Positions 1-8,759 are shown, counted from the stretch's first letter. The stretch: 16,666 nt of DNA from Cyanobacteria bacterium UBA11370 (GCA_003486645.1 DNGI01000263.1:1-16666), one strand, 5' to 3'. Notes: generated from the sequence alone by a model not told the origin. Program-made: numbers and translations.

Positions 1-47
1 CATCCGCTACATCCGCTACCCAATCCGCTGCCACATCCGCTGCCAGT
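1..47 (+). repeat. In-frame Ser/Ala/Thr-coding tandem repeat
   Basis: Units of 9 to 12 nt built around ATCCGCT recur four times from the left edge. In the frame of the barrel gene they read S-A-T, S-A-T-Q, S-A-A-T and S-A-A-S. This looks like a flexible linker within the truncated surface protein. How far it extends upstream cannot be seen. Confidence 0.6.
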
Positions 48-3000
48 TTGGGTTTGGATGAGGTGCGGATTCTTGCGCCGCAACCGGGCATGATCGCTGA
101 AAATTCCACTAACCTGATTGTTCAATACAATGCCGAGAGTCAGGTGCAGGTGAGTGTCAATGGGCAACCCCTTGATCCGGAAACTCGTACTCAAATTGAA
201 CGGGATGAGAGCCAGAATCTGATTACTCAGGTTTGGTATAATATTCCGCTGAAAAAGGGTGAGAATGCGATCGCTGTTTCAGCAGGGAATGGTACACCTG
301 TTAGTGTTCAGTTAATGATTGAACAGGCGGCGCAGGAAATTGTGATTGTTCCGGTTGGTGATCCGCGTGTCCCGGCTGATGGTCGCTCGACGATTACTTT
401 AGAGGGTACGATTACTAAAGAAAGCGGAGAATTAATTGCAGAGGATACAGTAGTTACTTTAACGGCTGAAGCGGGTCAGTTTGTTGGTGCGGATTATGAT
501 CCTGATCAATTGGGGTTTCAAGTTCTAGCCAGAGGTGGACAATTTAGTGCTAGACTGCAATCCGGTTTAGATGCGCTGAAAGTCCGGATTCGGGCGGCGA
601 TAGAAACTCTGGGTGCTAAACGACAACGGACACCACGAGTTACCGCAGAGGAGGAGACTTCACCTCTATTTTTAGAGTTGCCAGAAGCTGACCAAGAGGT
701 GGAAGCTTATACTCAAGTTGAATTTGTTACTCACTTGCGCCCTTCTCTGGTATCTGGGGTGGTGAGTTTACGGATTGGGGAAGCGGGGACGGATTTCTGG
801 GGGAGTCGCCGGGAATTTTTAGCCCCGGATAGTATTGATGATGGCACAGAACTGGATCTTAAGGGTGCGGTTTTTGCCACAGGTCGGGTGGGAGAATGGT
901 TATTTACAGGTGCGTATAATAGCGATCGCCCCCTGAATGAAAACTGTGATGGCGTGACTCAGCTATTCCAAGCGCCCCAGTTTTGTGAAAAACAATACTC
1001 GGTGTATGGGGATAGTTCCACAACGGATTATCTTACCCCTTCTACCGATAGCGTTTACCTGCGATTGGAACGTTCCTCCCTGGTTCCCGGTGCAGAAGCT
1101 GACTTTGCGATGTGGGGAGATTACTATACTCAAGAATTTAGCAGAGCATCTCAGGAATTTACCGCAACGAGTCGGGCGCTGCATGGGTTTAAAGGAAATT
1201 ATAATTTGGGGAATCTGCAAATTAGTGCCCTCTATAGCCCTGATGTTGATGGGTTTCAGCGCGATACCATTCCCCCAGATGGTACGAGTGGGTATTATTT
1301 CCTCTCTCGTCGTCAACTGGTGGCGGGGAGTGAGAATGTTTTCATTGAAACGGAGGAACTCAATCGCCCTGGTACAGTAATTGAACGGAAAGCCTTGGTT
1401 CGTGGCCCCGACTACGAAATTGATTATGATCGAGGTACGCTGCTATTCCGCCGTCCGATTCGGAGAACGGAATTTGATCCGTTTGGTACAACCTTAGTTA
1501 AGCGCATTGTCGTTACCTATCAGTTTGAAGGGGATGATAACGACGAGACGAATATTTATGCCGGACGGTTGCAATACAACTTCTCCCACGATTTTGAACG
1601 AGAAAGTTGGGCAGGGGTGAGTTATTGGCGAGAAGACCAAGGGGCACAGGATTTTGAGTTATATGGTGCGGACTTTTTTGTTCCTCTCGGTGAAAATGGA
1701 CGGATTGTGGGAGAATATGCTCACTCTAGCAATGATTCTCCGTTCCGGGGGATTGTTACGGGGAATGCGTACCGTTTGGAAGTATCGGGTACGATTATTC
1801 CCGCAATTATTGGTCGTGCTTACTATCGTTCAGTAGAAGAAGGGTTTGCAAATAATGCAACGACTAGTTTTACACCCGGACAAACTCGTTATGGAGCAAA
1901 TTTAGCTGCACAACTGAGTTCAACTACGAGTTTACACGTTGGGTATGACCATGAAGATAATTTTGGGATTGCCTCGGAAGAACTGAGTGAACGAGAACTT
2001 TTTGATCCGTTTAACCCCGATAGTATCTTTAATCCTAACGTTGAAGCAAGACCGGGTAGTCGGTTGGATAATAGCTTGACGACGATTCGGGCAGGTGTGC
2101 AACAAAAAATCGGGAACTCAGACCTGACCTTAGAATACGTCAACCGCGATCGTGAAGACCACATTGGGGATACCTTTGATAGTGATACGAGTCAATTTGT
2201 CTCTCGTTTAAATGTGCCGATTAATGAAGCGCTGACCTTCCGGGCACAAAATGAATTAAATCTCAATAGCAGTGACCCACTTTACCCCAACCGTACTACA
2301 TTGGGACTGGATTGGGCAATTTATCCAGGAGTAACTCTCCAATTAGCGCACCAATTCTTTGATGGGGGGCTTTTGAATGACAATTCAATTACCTCACTCA
2401 ATACCATTATGGAACGGCAGTTAGGGGAAAATACATCCCTGACCAGTCGTTACTCGGTAATCCGAGGATATAACGGAATGATTGGGCAAGCGGCGATTGG
2501 GTTGAATCACCGTTGGGTAGTTGCGCCTGGGTTGCGAATTAACCTCGGTTATGAACGGATTGCAAATAATCTCTTTGGGGAAACAGCAGCGGGTCCGCGT
2601 TTTGCTCAACCGTTTGCTGTGGGTCAAAGTGCGGCATCCTTGGGGTTAGCGGAGGGAGATTCCTACAGTATTGGTATTGAATATACCGCAAATCCAGATT
2701 TTCAGGCATCGGCTCGATTTGAACATCGTTCGAGTTCGAGTGGCGATAATACCGTTTTTTCCGCCGCCGCTGCTGGAAAACTTTCGCCTGCGTTAACCGC
2801 CTTATTCCGCTACCAGCAAGCAAGTTCTGCAAGCCGATTGTTGGAAGATTTGGGAGATACGGCTAGCCTCAAGTTAGGACTAGCATACCGAAATCCCTTT
2901 GACGATCGCTTTAATGCGTTACTCCGCTATGAGTATCGCAAAAATCCCTCAGTGATTCCGGAAACCTTACTTTTTGAAAGTGGTACAGGTTCTAATGACC

Positions 3001-3503
3001 ATGTATTTTCGGGAGAAGGGATTTATGCCCCCAATTGGCGTTGGGAATTTTATGGTAAATTTGCCTTACGCCACAGCACCAGTGATTTAGCTGAAAATTT
3101 CAGTAATAGCAGTACGGTTTATTTAGGACAATTACGGGCGACCTATCGAGTGGGATACCGGGTTGATTTAGCAGTTGAAGGACGCTGGATTGGTCAACCT
3201 TCGGCAGACTTTAACGAATGGGGTTGGGCATTAGAAGGTGGATATTACCTTACACCCGATTTACGAGTTGGGGTTGGCTATAGTTTCGGCAGTGTGGATG
3301 ACCGAGATTTTAGTGGTTATCGTTCCGAAGGTGGCCCTTACTTAAGTTTAACCCTCAAAGTTAATGAACTCTTTAATGGTTTTGGGCGGCAGCGAGTCAC
3401 CCCACCCCAGCAACAAGAATCGCAAATACAGCCAGTTGCTACAACTGAACCTGCAACAACAACGGCTGATGATGAGCAAGGAGTGAATAATAATGGGAAT
3501 TAA
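3..3503 (+). CDS. Outer-membrane beta-barrel surface protein with Ig-like N-terminal domains (5' end missing)
   Basis: The frame is open to the left edge. The first usable start inside the window is TTG at 48, with no ribosome binding site, so the gene most likely begins upstream. Residues are counted from TTG 48. The preceding codons form a Ser/Ala/Thr repeat. Residues 1-92 look like an Ig-like domain (VNGQPL, then LKKGENAIAVSA). Residues 96-183 resemble an invasin-type Ig domain (RVPADGRSTITLEG, VVTLTAEAGQF). From about 225 to 1113 alternating aromatic and polar strands suggest a large outer-membrane barrel. A block at 417-470 (LVAGSENVF, then GPDYEIDYDRGTLLFRRP) is of a type I associate with large bacterial surface barrels. 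Cys300 and Cys313 could form a disulfide. A Gln/Thr/Asn-rich tail of about 38 residues follows the last strand. It lies 5' of two more exported-protein genes and overlaps the next frame by 11 nt. The substrate or ligand is unknown. A TonB-dependent receptor is less likely, since no plug or TonB box is visible. Confidence 0.8.
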   Translation, partial: SATSATQSAATSAASLGLDEVRILAPQPGMIAENSTNLIVQYNAESQVQVSVNGQPLDPETRTQIERDESQNLITQVWYNIPLKKGENAIAVSAGNGTPVSVQLMIEQAAQEIVIVPVGDPRVPADGRSTITLEGTITKESGELIAEDTVVTLTAEAGQFVGADYDPDQLGFQVLARGGQFSARLQSGLDALKVRIRAAIETLGAKRQRTPRVTAEEETSPLFLELPEADQEVEAYTQVEFVTHLRPSLVSGVVSLRIGEAGTDFWGSRREFLAPDSIDDGTELDLKGAVFATGRVGEWLFTGAYNSDRPLNENCDGVTQLFQAPQFCEKQYSVYGDSSTTDYLTPSTDSVYLRLERSSLVPGAEADFAMWGDYYTQEFSRASQEFTATSRALHGFKGNYNLGNLQISALYSPDVDGFQRDTIPPDGTSGYYFLSRRQLVAGSENVFIETEELNRPGTVIERKALVRGPDYEIDYDRGTLLFRRPIRRTEFDPFGTTLVKRIVVTYQFEGDDNDETNIYAGRLQYNFSHDFERESWAGVSYWREDQGAQDFELYGADFFVPLGENGRIVGEYAHSSNDSPFRGIVTGNAYRLEVSGTIIPAIIGRAYYRSVEEGFANNATTSFTPGQTRYGANLAAQLSSTTSLHVGYDHEDNFGIASEELSERELFDPFNPDSIFNPNVEARPGSRLDNSLTTIRAGVQQKIGNSDLTLEYVNRDREDHIGDTFDSDTSQFVSRLNVPINEALTFRAQNELNLNSSDPLYPNRTTLGLDWAIYPGVTLQLAHQFFDGGLLNDNSITSLNTIMERQLGENTSLTSRYSVIRGYNGMIGQAAIGLNHRWVVAPGLRINLGYERIANNLFGETAAGPRFAQPFAVGQSAASLGLAEGDSYSIGIEYTANPDFQASARFEHRSSSSGDNTVFSAAAAGKLSPALTALFRYQQASSASRLLEDLGDTASLKLGLAYRNPFDDRFNALLRYEYRKNPSVIPETLLFESGTGSNDHVFSGEGIYAPNWRWEFYGKFALRHSTSDLAENFSNSSTVYLGQLRATYRVGYRVDLAVEGRWIGQPSADFNEWGWALEGGYYLTPDLRVGVGYSFGSVDDRDFSGYRSEGGPYLSLTLKVNELFNGFGRQRVTPPQQQESQIQPVATTEPATTTADDEQGVNNNGN

Positions 3504-5415
3504 ACGTTTAATAGGGAAGAAGTCAGAAGAGAGAAGGCAGAAGGCAAGGGTGCATCCCAACGTTGCACCAATAATTTCGAGGAGGGACAGGGAAGACAGG
3601 GGAGACAAGGGAGACAAGGGAGACAGGGGAGACAAGGGAGATAGTAATGAGAAAAAAATATATAGTTGCAAAAAGGGGATACTCCCGAAGGCAGAAGGGA
3701 AGAATAGTGACACATTCGGGTCATTTTTAAGGTTAAATTCTTCCTTAACTCTAACTTTTTTAGGAATCTTGGTTTTTCCCGACTTAGCATCTGCCCAAAC
3801 CGCAAATGTAGATATCGTTGTTAACAGCAATCAAGATACAATCCAACCGGATGAGTTTGTCACGTTGCGTGAAGCCATTGAAATTGTCAATGGCACTTTA
3901 CCCCTAAATCAACTTAGTCAAGCAGAACAAAAATTAGTCCTTCGTCATTCGTCATCGGTCATTACTCATTTGCAAGCAAAAAACACTAAACAAGACCCAA
4001 CAACCAACAACCAACCACCAACCACCATCACATTTAATTTACCTGTCCAAGAAACAACAATTAAACTAACGAGTGCCCTACCCGCAATCAGTAATCCAGA
4101 TGTGATTATTGATGGCACAACTCAACCGGGTTACGATACCTCTAAAGTCCCATCAGGTGCAATCCCCATCGTCACACCTGTAGTCGGCATTACCCCAGCC
4201 GAGGGTTATAAAATTTCCAGAGGTTTTACTATCGTTAGCGATCGCGTCACCATTCGCGGCTTAAGAATCTATGGATTTACCGCCGATCATAACGCAACGA
4301 CCCAAACACCTCCAGCAGATATTTTTATCTCCCATCCCTTACCCCCTCCAGATATCAGTCAGCAAAAAATTCCCAATGCTGAAGCACCATTTTATGAGTC
4401 GAATATTCCCCCTAAAGATATCGTAATTGAAGATAACTTGTTAGGTATTGCTCCAGCCGAATGGAGAGTGGGAAGTGAGGAAGAGGACGCGGCGACAAAC
4501 AACCAACAACCAACAACCAACAACCAATCCGCTTTCGGTGTTTACGTATTTAATAGTAATGGTGTAACGATAGTGCGAAATGCGATCGCTTATCATCAAG
4601 GAAGTGGAATTATTACCAGTGTTCGAGCAAATAATCTCGTAATTAATGAAAATTTGATTGAAAGAAATGGATTTGCGGGAATGCCGGATGCGATTCGATT
4701 GGAAGGCGAAATTCAAAATTCTGTAATCACAGCTAATCTAATTCAGAATAATGCAGGAAGCGCTATTTTTGCCTTTAAACCAACAGGTGCAGTGACGATT
4801 CAAGGAAATGTCATTACCGATAACGGACAACGATTTAAACGATCAGCTATTTATTTAATGGGTAGCGATCATCAAGTGACGAATAACCAGATTATGAACC
4901 AACCAGGACCAGGCGTGGTAGTAGCGGCATTTCCCAAAAGTGATCGCGTTTTCATTGAAAACAATCAATTTTCCAATCTTCAAGGTTTAAGTATTGATTT
5001 AGTAGCACAATTCAATACAAATGTCCAGGATTATCAACAAGGAGATGGCCCAAACCCGCCAATCACTCACTATCAACAGCGCCGACAAGCTGCCAATTTT
5101 GGAATTAATGCGCCTCGCTTTATTAGCCTTTCATCTGGAACTGATACAAATACTATTATTCTCGGAGGAGAAGCCCCCAAAGATTCCCAAGTTCAAGTTT
5201 ACCGAGTGACCGAAACCACAGGTATTCAAGGGCCATTAAATCAGGTCATTGCCACCGTTGAGGCTGATGAAGAGGGTAAGTTTTCGATCACCCTTGAGGA
5301 CTTAAAAGCGGGAGATAAAGTCAGTGCGATCGCTACTCATCCGGAGTATGGCACATCTGAACCTGCTGAGAATGTAGTGATTCGTCCCCTTGTTTCTAAT
5401 GGTTCTACACCTTAG
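3493..5415 (+). CDS. Exported right-handed beta-helix protein with CSLREA-like N-terminal motif
   Basis: Residues 80-101 form a hydrophobic signal peptide ending ASA before Gln102, so the mature protein is exported. Residues 122-134 (FVTLREAIEIVNG) match the LREAI core of CSLREA-type N-terminal domains, and ISNPDVIIDGTTQPGYD (200-216) is typical of the same families. About residues 240-525 are short beta turns rich in Asn and Ile (VTIRGLRIYGF, VIEDNLLGI, VTIVRNAI, VITANLIQNN), as in parallel beta-helix repeat proteins. Residues 540-632 look like an Ig-like C-terminal domain. No catalytic site is evident, so an adhesive or structural role is inferred. The ATG at 3493 overlaps the preceding gene, and residues 1-79 are mostly translated intergenic-type repeats. 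GTG at residue 20 is the only other ATG, GTG or TTG codon in frame before the signal peptide. ATG 3647 has a better ribosome binding site but is out of frame by one base. The body is secure; the start is not. Confidence 0.8.
   Translation: MGIKRLIGKKSEERRQKARVHPNVAPIISRRDREDRGDKGDKGDRGDKGDSNEKKIYSCKKGILPKAEGKNSDTFGSFLRLNSSLTLTFLGILVFPDLASAQTANVDIVVNSNQDTIQPDEFVTLREAIEIVNGTLPLNQLSQAEQKLVLRHSSSVITHLQAKNTKQDPTTNNQPPTTITFNLPVQETTIKLTSALPAISNPDVIIDGTTQPGYDTSKVPSGAIPIVTPVVGITPAEGYKISRGFTIVSDRVTIRGLRIYGFTADHNATTQTPPADIFISHPLPPPDISQQKIPNAEAPFYESNIPPKDIVIEDNLLGIAPAEWRVGSEEEDAATNNQQPTTNNQSAFGVYVFNSNGVTIVRNAIAYHQGSGIITSVRANNLVINENLIERNGFAGMPDAIRLEGEIQNSVITANLIQNNAGSAIFAFKPTGAVTIQGNVITDNGQRFKRSAIYLMGSDHQVTNNQIMNQPGPGVVVAAFPKSDRVFIENNQFSNLQGLSIDLVAQFNTNVQDYQQGDGPNPPITHYQQRRQAANFGINAPRFISLSSGTDTNTIILGGEAPKDSQVQVYRVTETTGIQGPLNQVIATVEADEEGKFSITLEDLKAGDKVSAIATHPEYGTSEPAENVVIRPLVSNGSTP
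3591..3644 (+). repeat. Six tandem 9-nt units, GGGAGACAA type
   Basis: Six consecutive 9-nt units (consensus GGGAGACAA or GGGAGACAG, with slightly diverged end units) lie near the 5' end of the beta-helix ORF. Read in that frame they give Gly-Asp-Lys/Arg triplets that look collagen-like only by coincidence. Similar GGGAGACAAG runs are common between genes in filamentous cyanobacteria. Because the unit is 9 nt, changes in copy number would not shift the frame. Confidence 0.85.
3636..3649 (+). promoter_or_regulatory. Possible true ribosome binding site and ATG for the beta-helix gene
   Basis: GGGAG at 3636-3640 stands six bases before ATG at 3647-3649, which begins M-R-K-K, a normal signal-peptide start. 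This ATG is one base out of frame with the downstream signal peptide, and its own frame stops near 3728. One extra A in the A7 tract at 3652-3658 would join it to the main frame. Whether it is used is an inference. Confidence 0.35.
3937..3971 (+). repeat. Heptamer tandem repeat, GTCATTC type, inside coding sequence
   Basis: Five consecutive 7-nt units run GTCCTTC, GTCATTC, GTCATCG, GTCATTA, CTCATTT. In the beta-helix frame they encode about residues 149-160 (LRHSSSVITHL). The stretch separates the LREAI motif region from the next conserved block. Such heptamers usually lie between genes in filamentous cyanobacteria. Confidence 0.75.
3997..4024 (+). repeat. Heptamer tandem repeat, CCAACAA type, first copy
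   Basis: Four consecutive 7-nt units, two CCAACAA followed by two CCAACCA, encode the Pro/Thr/Asn/Gln-rich residues 169-177 of the beta-helix protein. With the array at 3937 it forms an apparent insertion of about 30 residues between two conserved blocks. Confidence 0.75.
4500..4527 (+). repeat. Heptamer tandem repeat, CAACCAA type, second copy
   Basis: Four perfect CAACCAA units encode TNNQQPTTNNQ at about residues 335-345 of the beta-helix protein. The array is preceded by a purine-rich stretch coding GSEEED. It interrupts the beta-helix between VIEDNLLGI and VYVFNSNGVTI, as an extended loop would. Confidence 0.75.
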
Positions 5416-5501
5416 CTAGAGGGAGTATAAGCTGGTCACTAACAATTGCCAACATTTTTATTCCATTTATTCTGATATTTTCACTGCTTAGAACACCAGG
5501 T

Positions 5502-8500
5502 ATGAAGCCGTTTTTTCGATATTTTTTCACCCTTATAAAAACTCTAAGTTTTTATAAAAGTATTGCTCAGTTTTCTGTCTTTCGGAACCGTTGGAATAGG
5601 TTACTTGCTTTAGCGATTGCGGTGGCTTATTTAGTCGTCTTTTTCGGATATCAACCCCGCACTTTGTCACAATTAGTAGGTGACGCTTTCGATTGTGATG
5701 GCACACTTTACATTAGCCAATCTACCCAGCAGTCTCCCAATACTCAGTTAAACTTCCTGAATACTAATACTTTTGGTCTGGGAACAATTGGCGGTACTAC
5801 CGCAGGAGAAGAGTATAATGGGATGGGTTTTAATGTTCAAGATGGCCTTATTTATGGTATCGATCCAGACAGTAGGGAAGTCCAGCGAGTTAATCGGAAT
5901 GGAACAATTGAGACATTAGGAAGACCAGCGGGTTTGCCAGCAACTGCACAATTTTTTGCAGGCGATTTTGATGACGCGGGAAATTACATAGTCTATGACG
6001 TTACACGAGGCAGACTCTATAAGCTCAATGTTCAAAACACCCCTCCAACAGTGATAGGCTCTGCAATAACGCTCTCAGGAGACTTTACACCAAATCTAGC
6101 CCAACCATTTCCAAACAATGACTTTGCTGACCTTGCGTTCAATCCTGTGGATGGGAATCTCTATGGGATTAATACTGGCAATAGAGAACTGGCTCGTATC
6201 AATCCAAATACAGGTGATGTTGACTATATAGCTGAGGCACCTGAAGGACAGCCTTTTGGTGCAGTTTTCTTTGATGCATTCGGTAGGTTATTTGCCTACG
6301 ATAATGGTGGTATTTTATATCGCGTTAATAACGTTAACACTAACCCAGGTTCATTTCTTCCTCCACTTAACGATGATATAGAATCAGTCACTAGAAATGA
6401 TGGTGCTGGATGCCCTTATTCCCCAGTTATAGAAAAAACTGTTTCACCTGAAACAATTACGGCTGGCGGTACAGTTACTTATACTTATCGTATTGTTAAT
6501 AGGACCAGGCTTGATATTAATGATGTCACCTTTAGTGATAGGCTACCCCCTGACACCACTGAGCCTTTGGACGGTCGAACTTTCTTAAGTATAGAAAGCA
6601 ATCCCTTGGGTGGTACAGTTAGTGGGTTAAACACTGGAACTTTGACAATCAGAGATATAACTATTCCAGCCAGAACAGACACTAACATCACTGTAGAAGT
6701 CCAGATTCCAACTGTCCTGAATCCTCCAGCCCCTGGCACATTTTTTAATCAAGCTACAGTAGATGGTACCGTGGGCGACAGTGGCATACCTAGTAGGGGT
6801 AAGTCAGACTTTCCAACGACTCCTTCATTCCCCGATCCAACTCCGTTACAGATTAATCCTGGTCAAGTCGAACTAGTCGCTGACAAGACCGTCGAACCTG
6901 TTGATAACAATGACAACGGAAAAACTGAGCCAGGGGAAGATCTCCTTTATAAGGTGATAATACGGAATACTGGGACGGCTAACTCGACTAATACAATTTT
7001 TAGAGAAACCATTCCTGAGAATACCACTTATGTCCCTGGTAGCACGACGTTGAATGAAAACGCTGTTGCTGATGTGGATGGCAATATACCATTTGCTGGT
7101 AATGGCAATCTGGTTAACAGTCCAGGCGAACAAAATGGCATGATCGCACCAGGAGAGTCAGCCACTATTGAGTTTAGGGTGAGGATCAACAATCCACTAC
7201 CGCCAGGAGTTACTCAGATTCTCAATCAAGCAACAGTCAAGAGTGAACAAACTAACGAAATCAAGACAAGAAATCCGGACACGCCTAATGATCCTGATAG
7301 TCCAACAATTATCCCAATTACTCCTAGTGCTGACCTAGGAGTCATAAAAACAGCGGAACCTTCGACACCCAATGTAGGCGATCAAGTCACGTTTACTATA
7401 GAGCTAACCAATAATGGCCCTAATACGGCTACTGGTGTTGAAATCCTGGAGGAATTACCAAACGGATTTACGTTTGTTTCCGATAATCCTAGTCAGGGAA
7501 CCTATGACTCTAACAGCAGAATTTGGACTGTAGGAACTTTGGAAACCAGTCAGATTGAAACCTTGGAATTTGTTGCTACATACGATGTAAATGAGCGATT
7601 GGTCAATACGGTTAAGGTCAATAAGTTAGATCAATCCGATCCCAATCCAGCGAATGATCAAGACAGTCTCGTTGTTCCCGAAGAATTTGCTGACCTAGCT
7701 GTGACGAAAACGTCTGATCCCGCTAAACCAACGGTAGGGCAAACGTTCAGTTACATCATTGAGTTAAAAAACCTGGGACCTGATACAGCAACTAATGTAA
7801 CGGTGACAGAACAATTGCCTGTTGGAGTAACCTATCAATCTAATCAACCGAGTGTAGGAACCTTCGACAACCAGACGGGTATTTGGTCAGTACCGACCCT
7901 TGCTCAGAATGGTACAGCAACGTTGGAGATTGTTGCTACTTTAGATACCCCGAATATTGTGGAGAACTCGGCGGAAGTTAGCGGTTCTGATCAAACGGAT
8001 AATAACCCTGAGAATGACCGAGATACCTACGAGATTGAAGGGAGTACATCAGGAGGAGGAACAACTCCACGTTTGCGGTTGGTGAAGCGAATCACTTCTA
8101 TTACTCGAAGCGATCGCCCGATTCCAGGTGTTAACTTCAATCGCTTTTTCGATGACCCCAATGATGATAATGACAACGTATTTCCAGCAAACCAAAGACC
8201 TGTAGGAATTACCCAGTTGGAGTCAGGAGAATCCTTAGAAAGTGGTGATGAAGTACAATACACCATTTATTTCCTTTCTGATGGCAACCAACCGGTTACA
8301 AATGTGCGCGTGTGCGATGCAATTCCGGAAGGAACCTCATTTATTCCTAATAGTTTTGCGTCCGGTCAAGGGATTTTAGTCAATCAAGGTGGAGAAGATA
8401 CAACTCAGACAAATCGTGGAGATGGAGATCAAGGACGATTTTTCTCACCTCTCGCACCGTTAAATAATGTCAATCCACCCTGTCCTAACGCGCAGGAACC

Positions 8501-8591
8501 TCAAGGAGCAATTTTTGTAGAGTTGGGAGATGTTCCTAATACAGAACCGAATAATGTTGGTTTTGTCCGCTTCTGGGTGAAAGTTGACTAA
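5502..8591 (+). CDS. Exported surface protein with DUF6923-like propeller and five DUF11 repeats
   Basis: The protein has 1029 residues. Residues 33-49 form a hydrophobic segment after a basic 32-residue lead, read as a long signal peptide or membrane anchor. About residues 65-300 resemble DUF6923: it opens CDGTLYISQ and has repeated blades such as YNGMGFNVQDGLIYGI and LAFNPVDGNLYGI. Five DUF11-type repeats follow at about 307-420, 456-585, 609-725, 729-845 and 856-1029, each with the family pattern K-T-x-P, then G-x-x-V-x-Y-x-I-x-x-x-N, then x-L-P-x-G. Asp/Asn-rich loops at 467-480 and 884-892 could bind calcium. No sortase signal, SLH domain or barrel is present at the C-terminus. It starts 86 bp after the beta-helix gene on the same strand, with only a weak CAGG upstream. 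A cell-surface structural or adhesive role is inferred; no enzyme activity is suggested. Confidence 0.85.
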   Translation: MKPFFRYFFTLIKTLSFYKSIAQFSVFRNRWNRLLALAIAVAYLVVFFGYQPRTLSQLVGDAFDCDGTLYISQSTQQSPNTQLNFLNTNTFGLGTIGGTTAGEEYNGMGFNVQDGLIYGIDPDSREVQRVNRNGTIETLGRPAGLPATAQFFAGDFDDAGNYIVYDVTRGRLYKLNVQNTPPTVIGSAITLSGDFTPNLAQPFPNNDFADLAFNPVDGNLYGINTGNRELARINPNTGDVDYIAEAPEGQPFGAVFFDAFGRLFAYDNGGILYRVNNVNTNPGSFLPPLNDDIESVTRNDGAGCPYSPVIEKTVSPETITAGGTVTYTYRIVNRTRLDINDVTFSDRLPPDTTEPLDGRTFLSIESNPLGGTVSGLNTGTLTIRDITIPARTDTNITVEVQIPTVLNPPAPGTFFNQATVDGTVGDSGIPSRGKSDFPTTPSFPDPTPLQINPGQVELVADKTVEPVDNNDNGKTEPGEDLLYKVIIRNTGTANSTNTIFRETIPENTTYVPGSTTLNENAVADVDGNIPFAGNGNLVNSPGEQNGMIAPGESATIEFRVRINNPLPPGVTQILNQATVKSEQTNEIKTRNPDTPNDPDSPTIIPITPSADLGVIKTAEPSTPNVGDQVTFTIELTNNGPNTATGVEILEELPNGFTFVSDNPSQGTYDSNSRIWTVGTLETSQIETLEFVATYDVNERLVNTVKVNKLDQSDPNPANDQDSLVVPEEFADLAVTKTSDPAKPTVGQTFSYIIELKNLGPDTATNVTVTEQLPVGVTYQSNQPSVGTFDNQTGIWSVPTLAQNGTATLEIVATLDTPNIVENSAEVSGSDQTDNNPENDRDTYEIEGSTSGGGTTPRLRLVKRITSITRSDRPIPGVNFNRFFDDPNDDNDNVFPANQRPVGITQLESGESLESGDEVQYTIYFLSDGNQPVTNVRVCDAIPEGTSFIPNSFASGQGILVNQGGEDTTQTNRGDGDQGRFFSPLAPLNNVNPPCPNAQEPQGAIFVELGDVPNTEPNNVGFVRFWVKVD

Positions 8592-8609
8592 CAATTGAAT
8601 AAAAATATT

Positions 8610-8638
8610 GTAGAGACGTTGCAATGCAACGTCTCTAC
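8610..8638. repeat. 29-nt perfect palindrome at a convergent gene junction
   Basis: GTAGAGACGTTGCA, one central A, then its exact reverse complement. It starts 18 bases after the stop of the DUF11 gene and lies 121 bases beyond the stop of the converging mobA-like gene. No T-run follows on either strand. From memory this resembles a widely dispersed cyanobacterial palindrome, so it may be a mobile or structural repeat; it could still act as a two-way terminator. Confidence 0.8.
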
Positions 8639-8759
8639 ATCTGGCAGGATTAATGTCATAAACCACGAGTATATTAGAATGTAGGGGGCACGATAGATTA
8701 GGCAAAAAAATAGTGTACCTGTACCCAAAAAAACCTGTATAATTAATATTAATAAATGG

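Noticed and set aside
3583..3642. Collagen-like Gly-X-Y domain
   Set aside because: Only about five triplets, all of one G-D-K/R type, produced by a 9-nt intergenic-type repeat; it lies before the signal peptide and would not reach the mature protein.
3348..3830. Minus-strand open frame with Leu-Pro-Cys/Ser repeats
   Set aside because: The repeats are only the reverse reading of the GGGAGACAA tandem array, and the frame overlaps two real plus-strand genes.
3937..4527. CRISPR-like repeat array
   Set aside because: Units are 7 nt, contiguous, without spacers, and differ between clusters; these are short tandem repeats.
8736..8743. TGTATAAT, extended -10-like promoter on the plus strand
   Set aside because: No -35 match lies at the right distance and it would only read antisense into the mobA-like gene.
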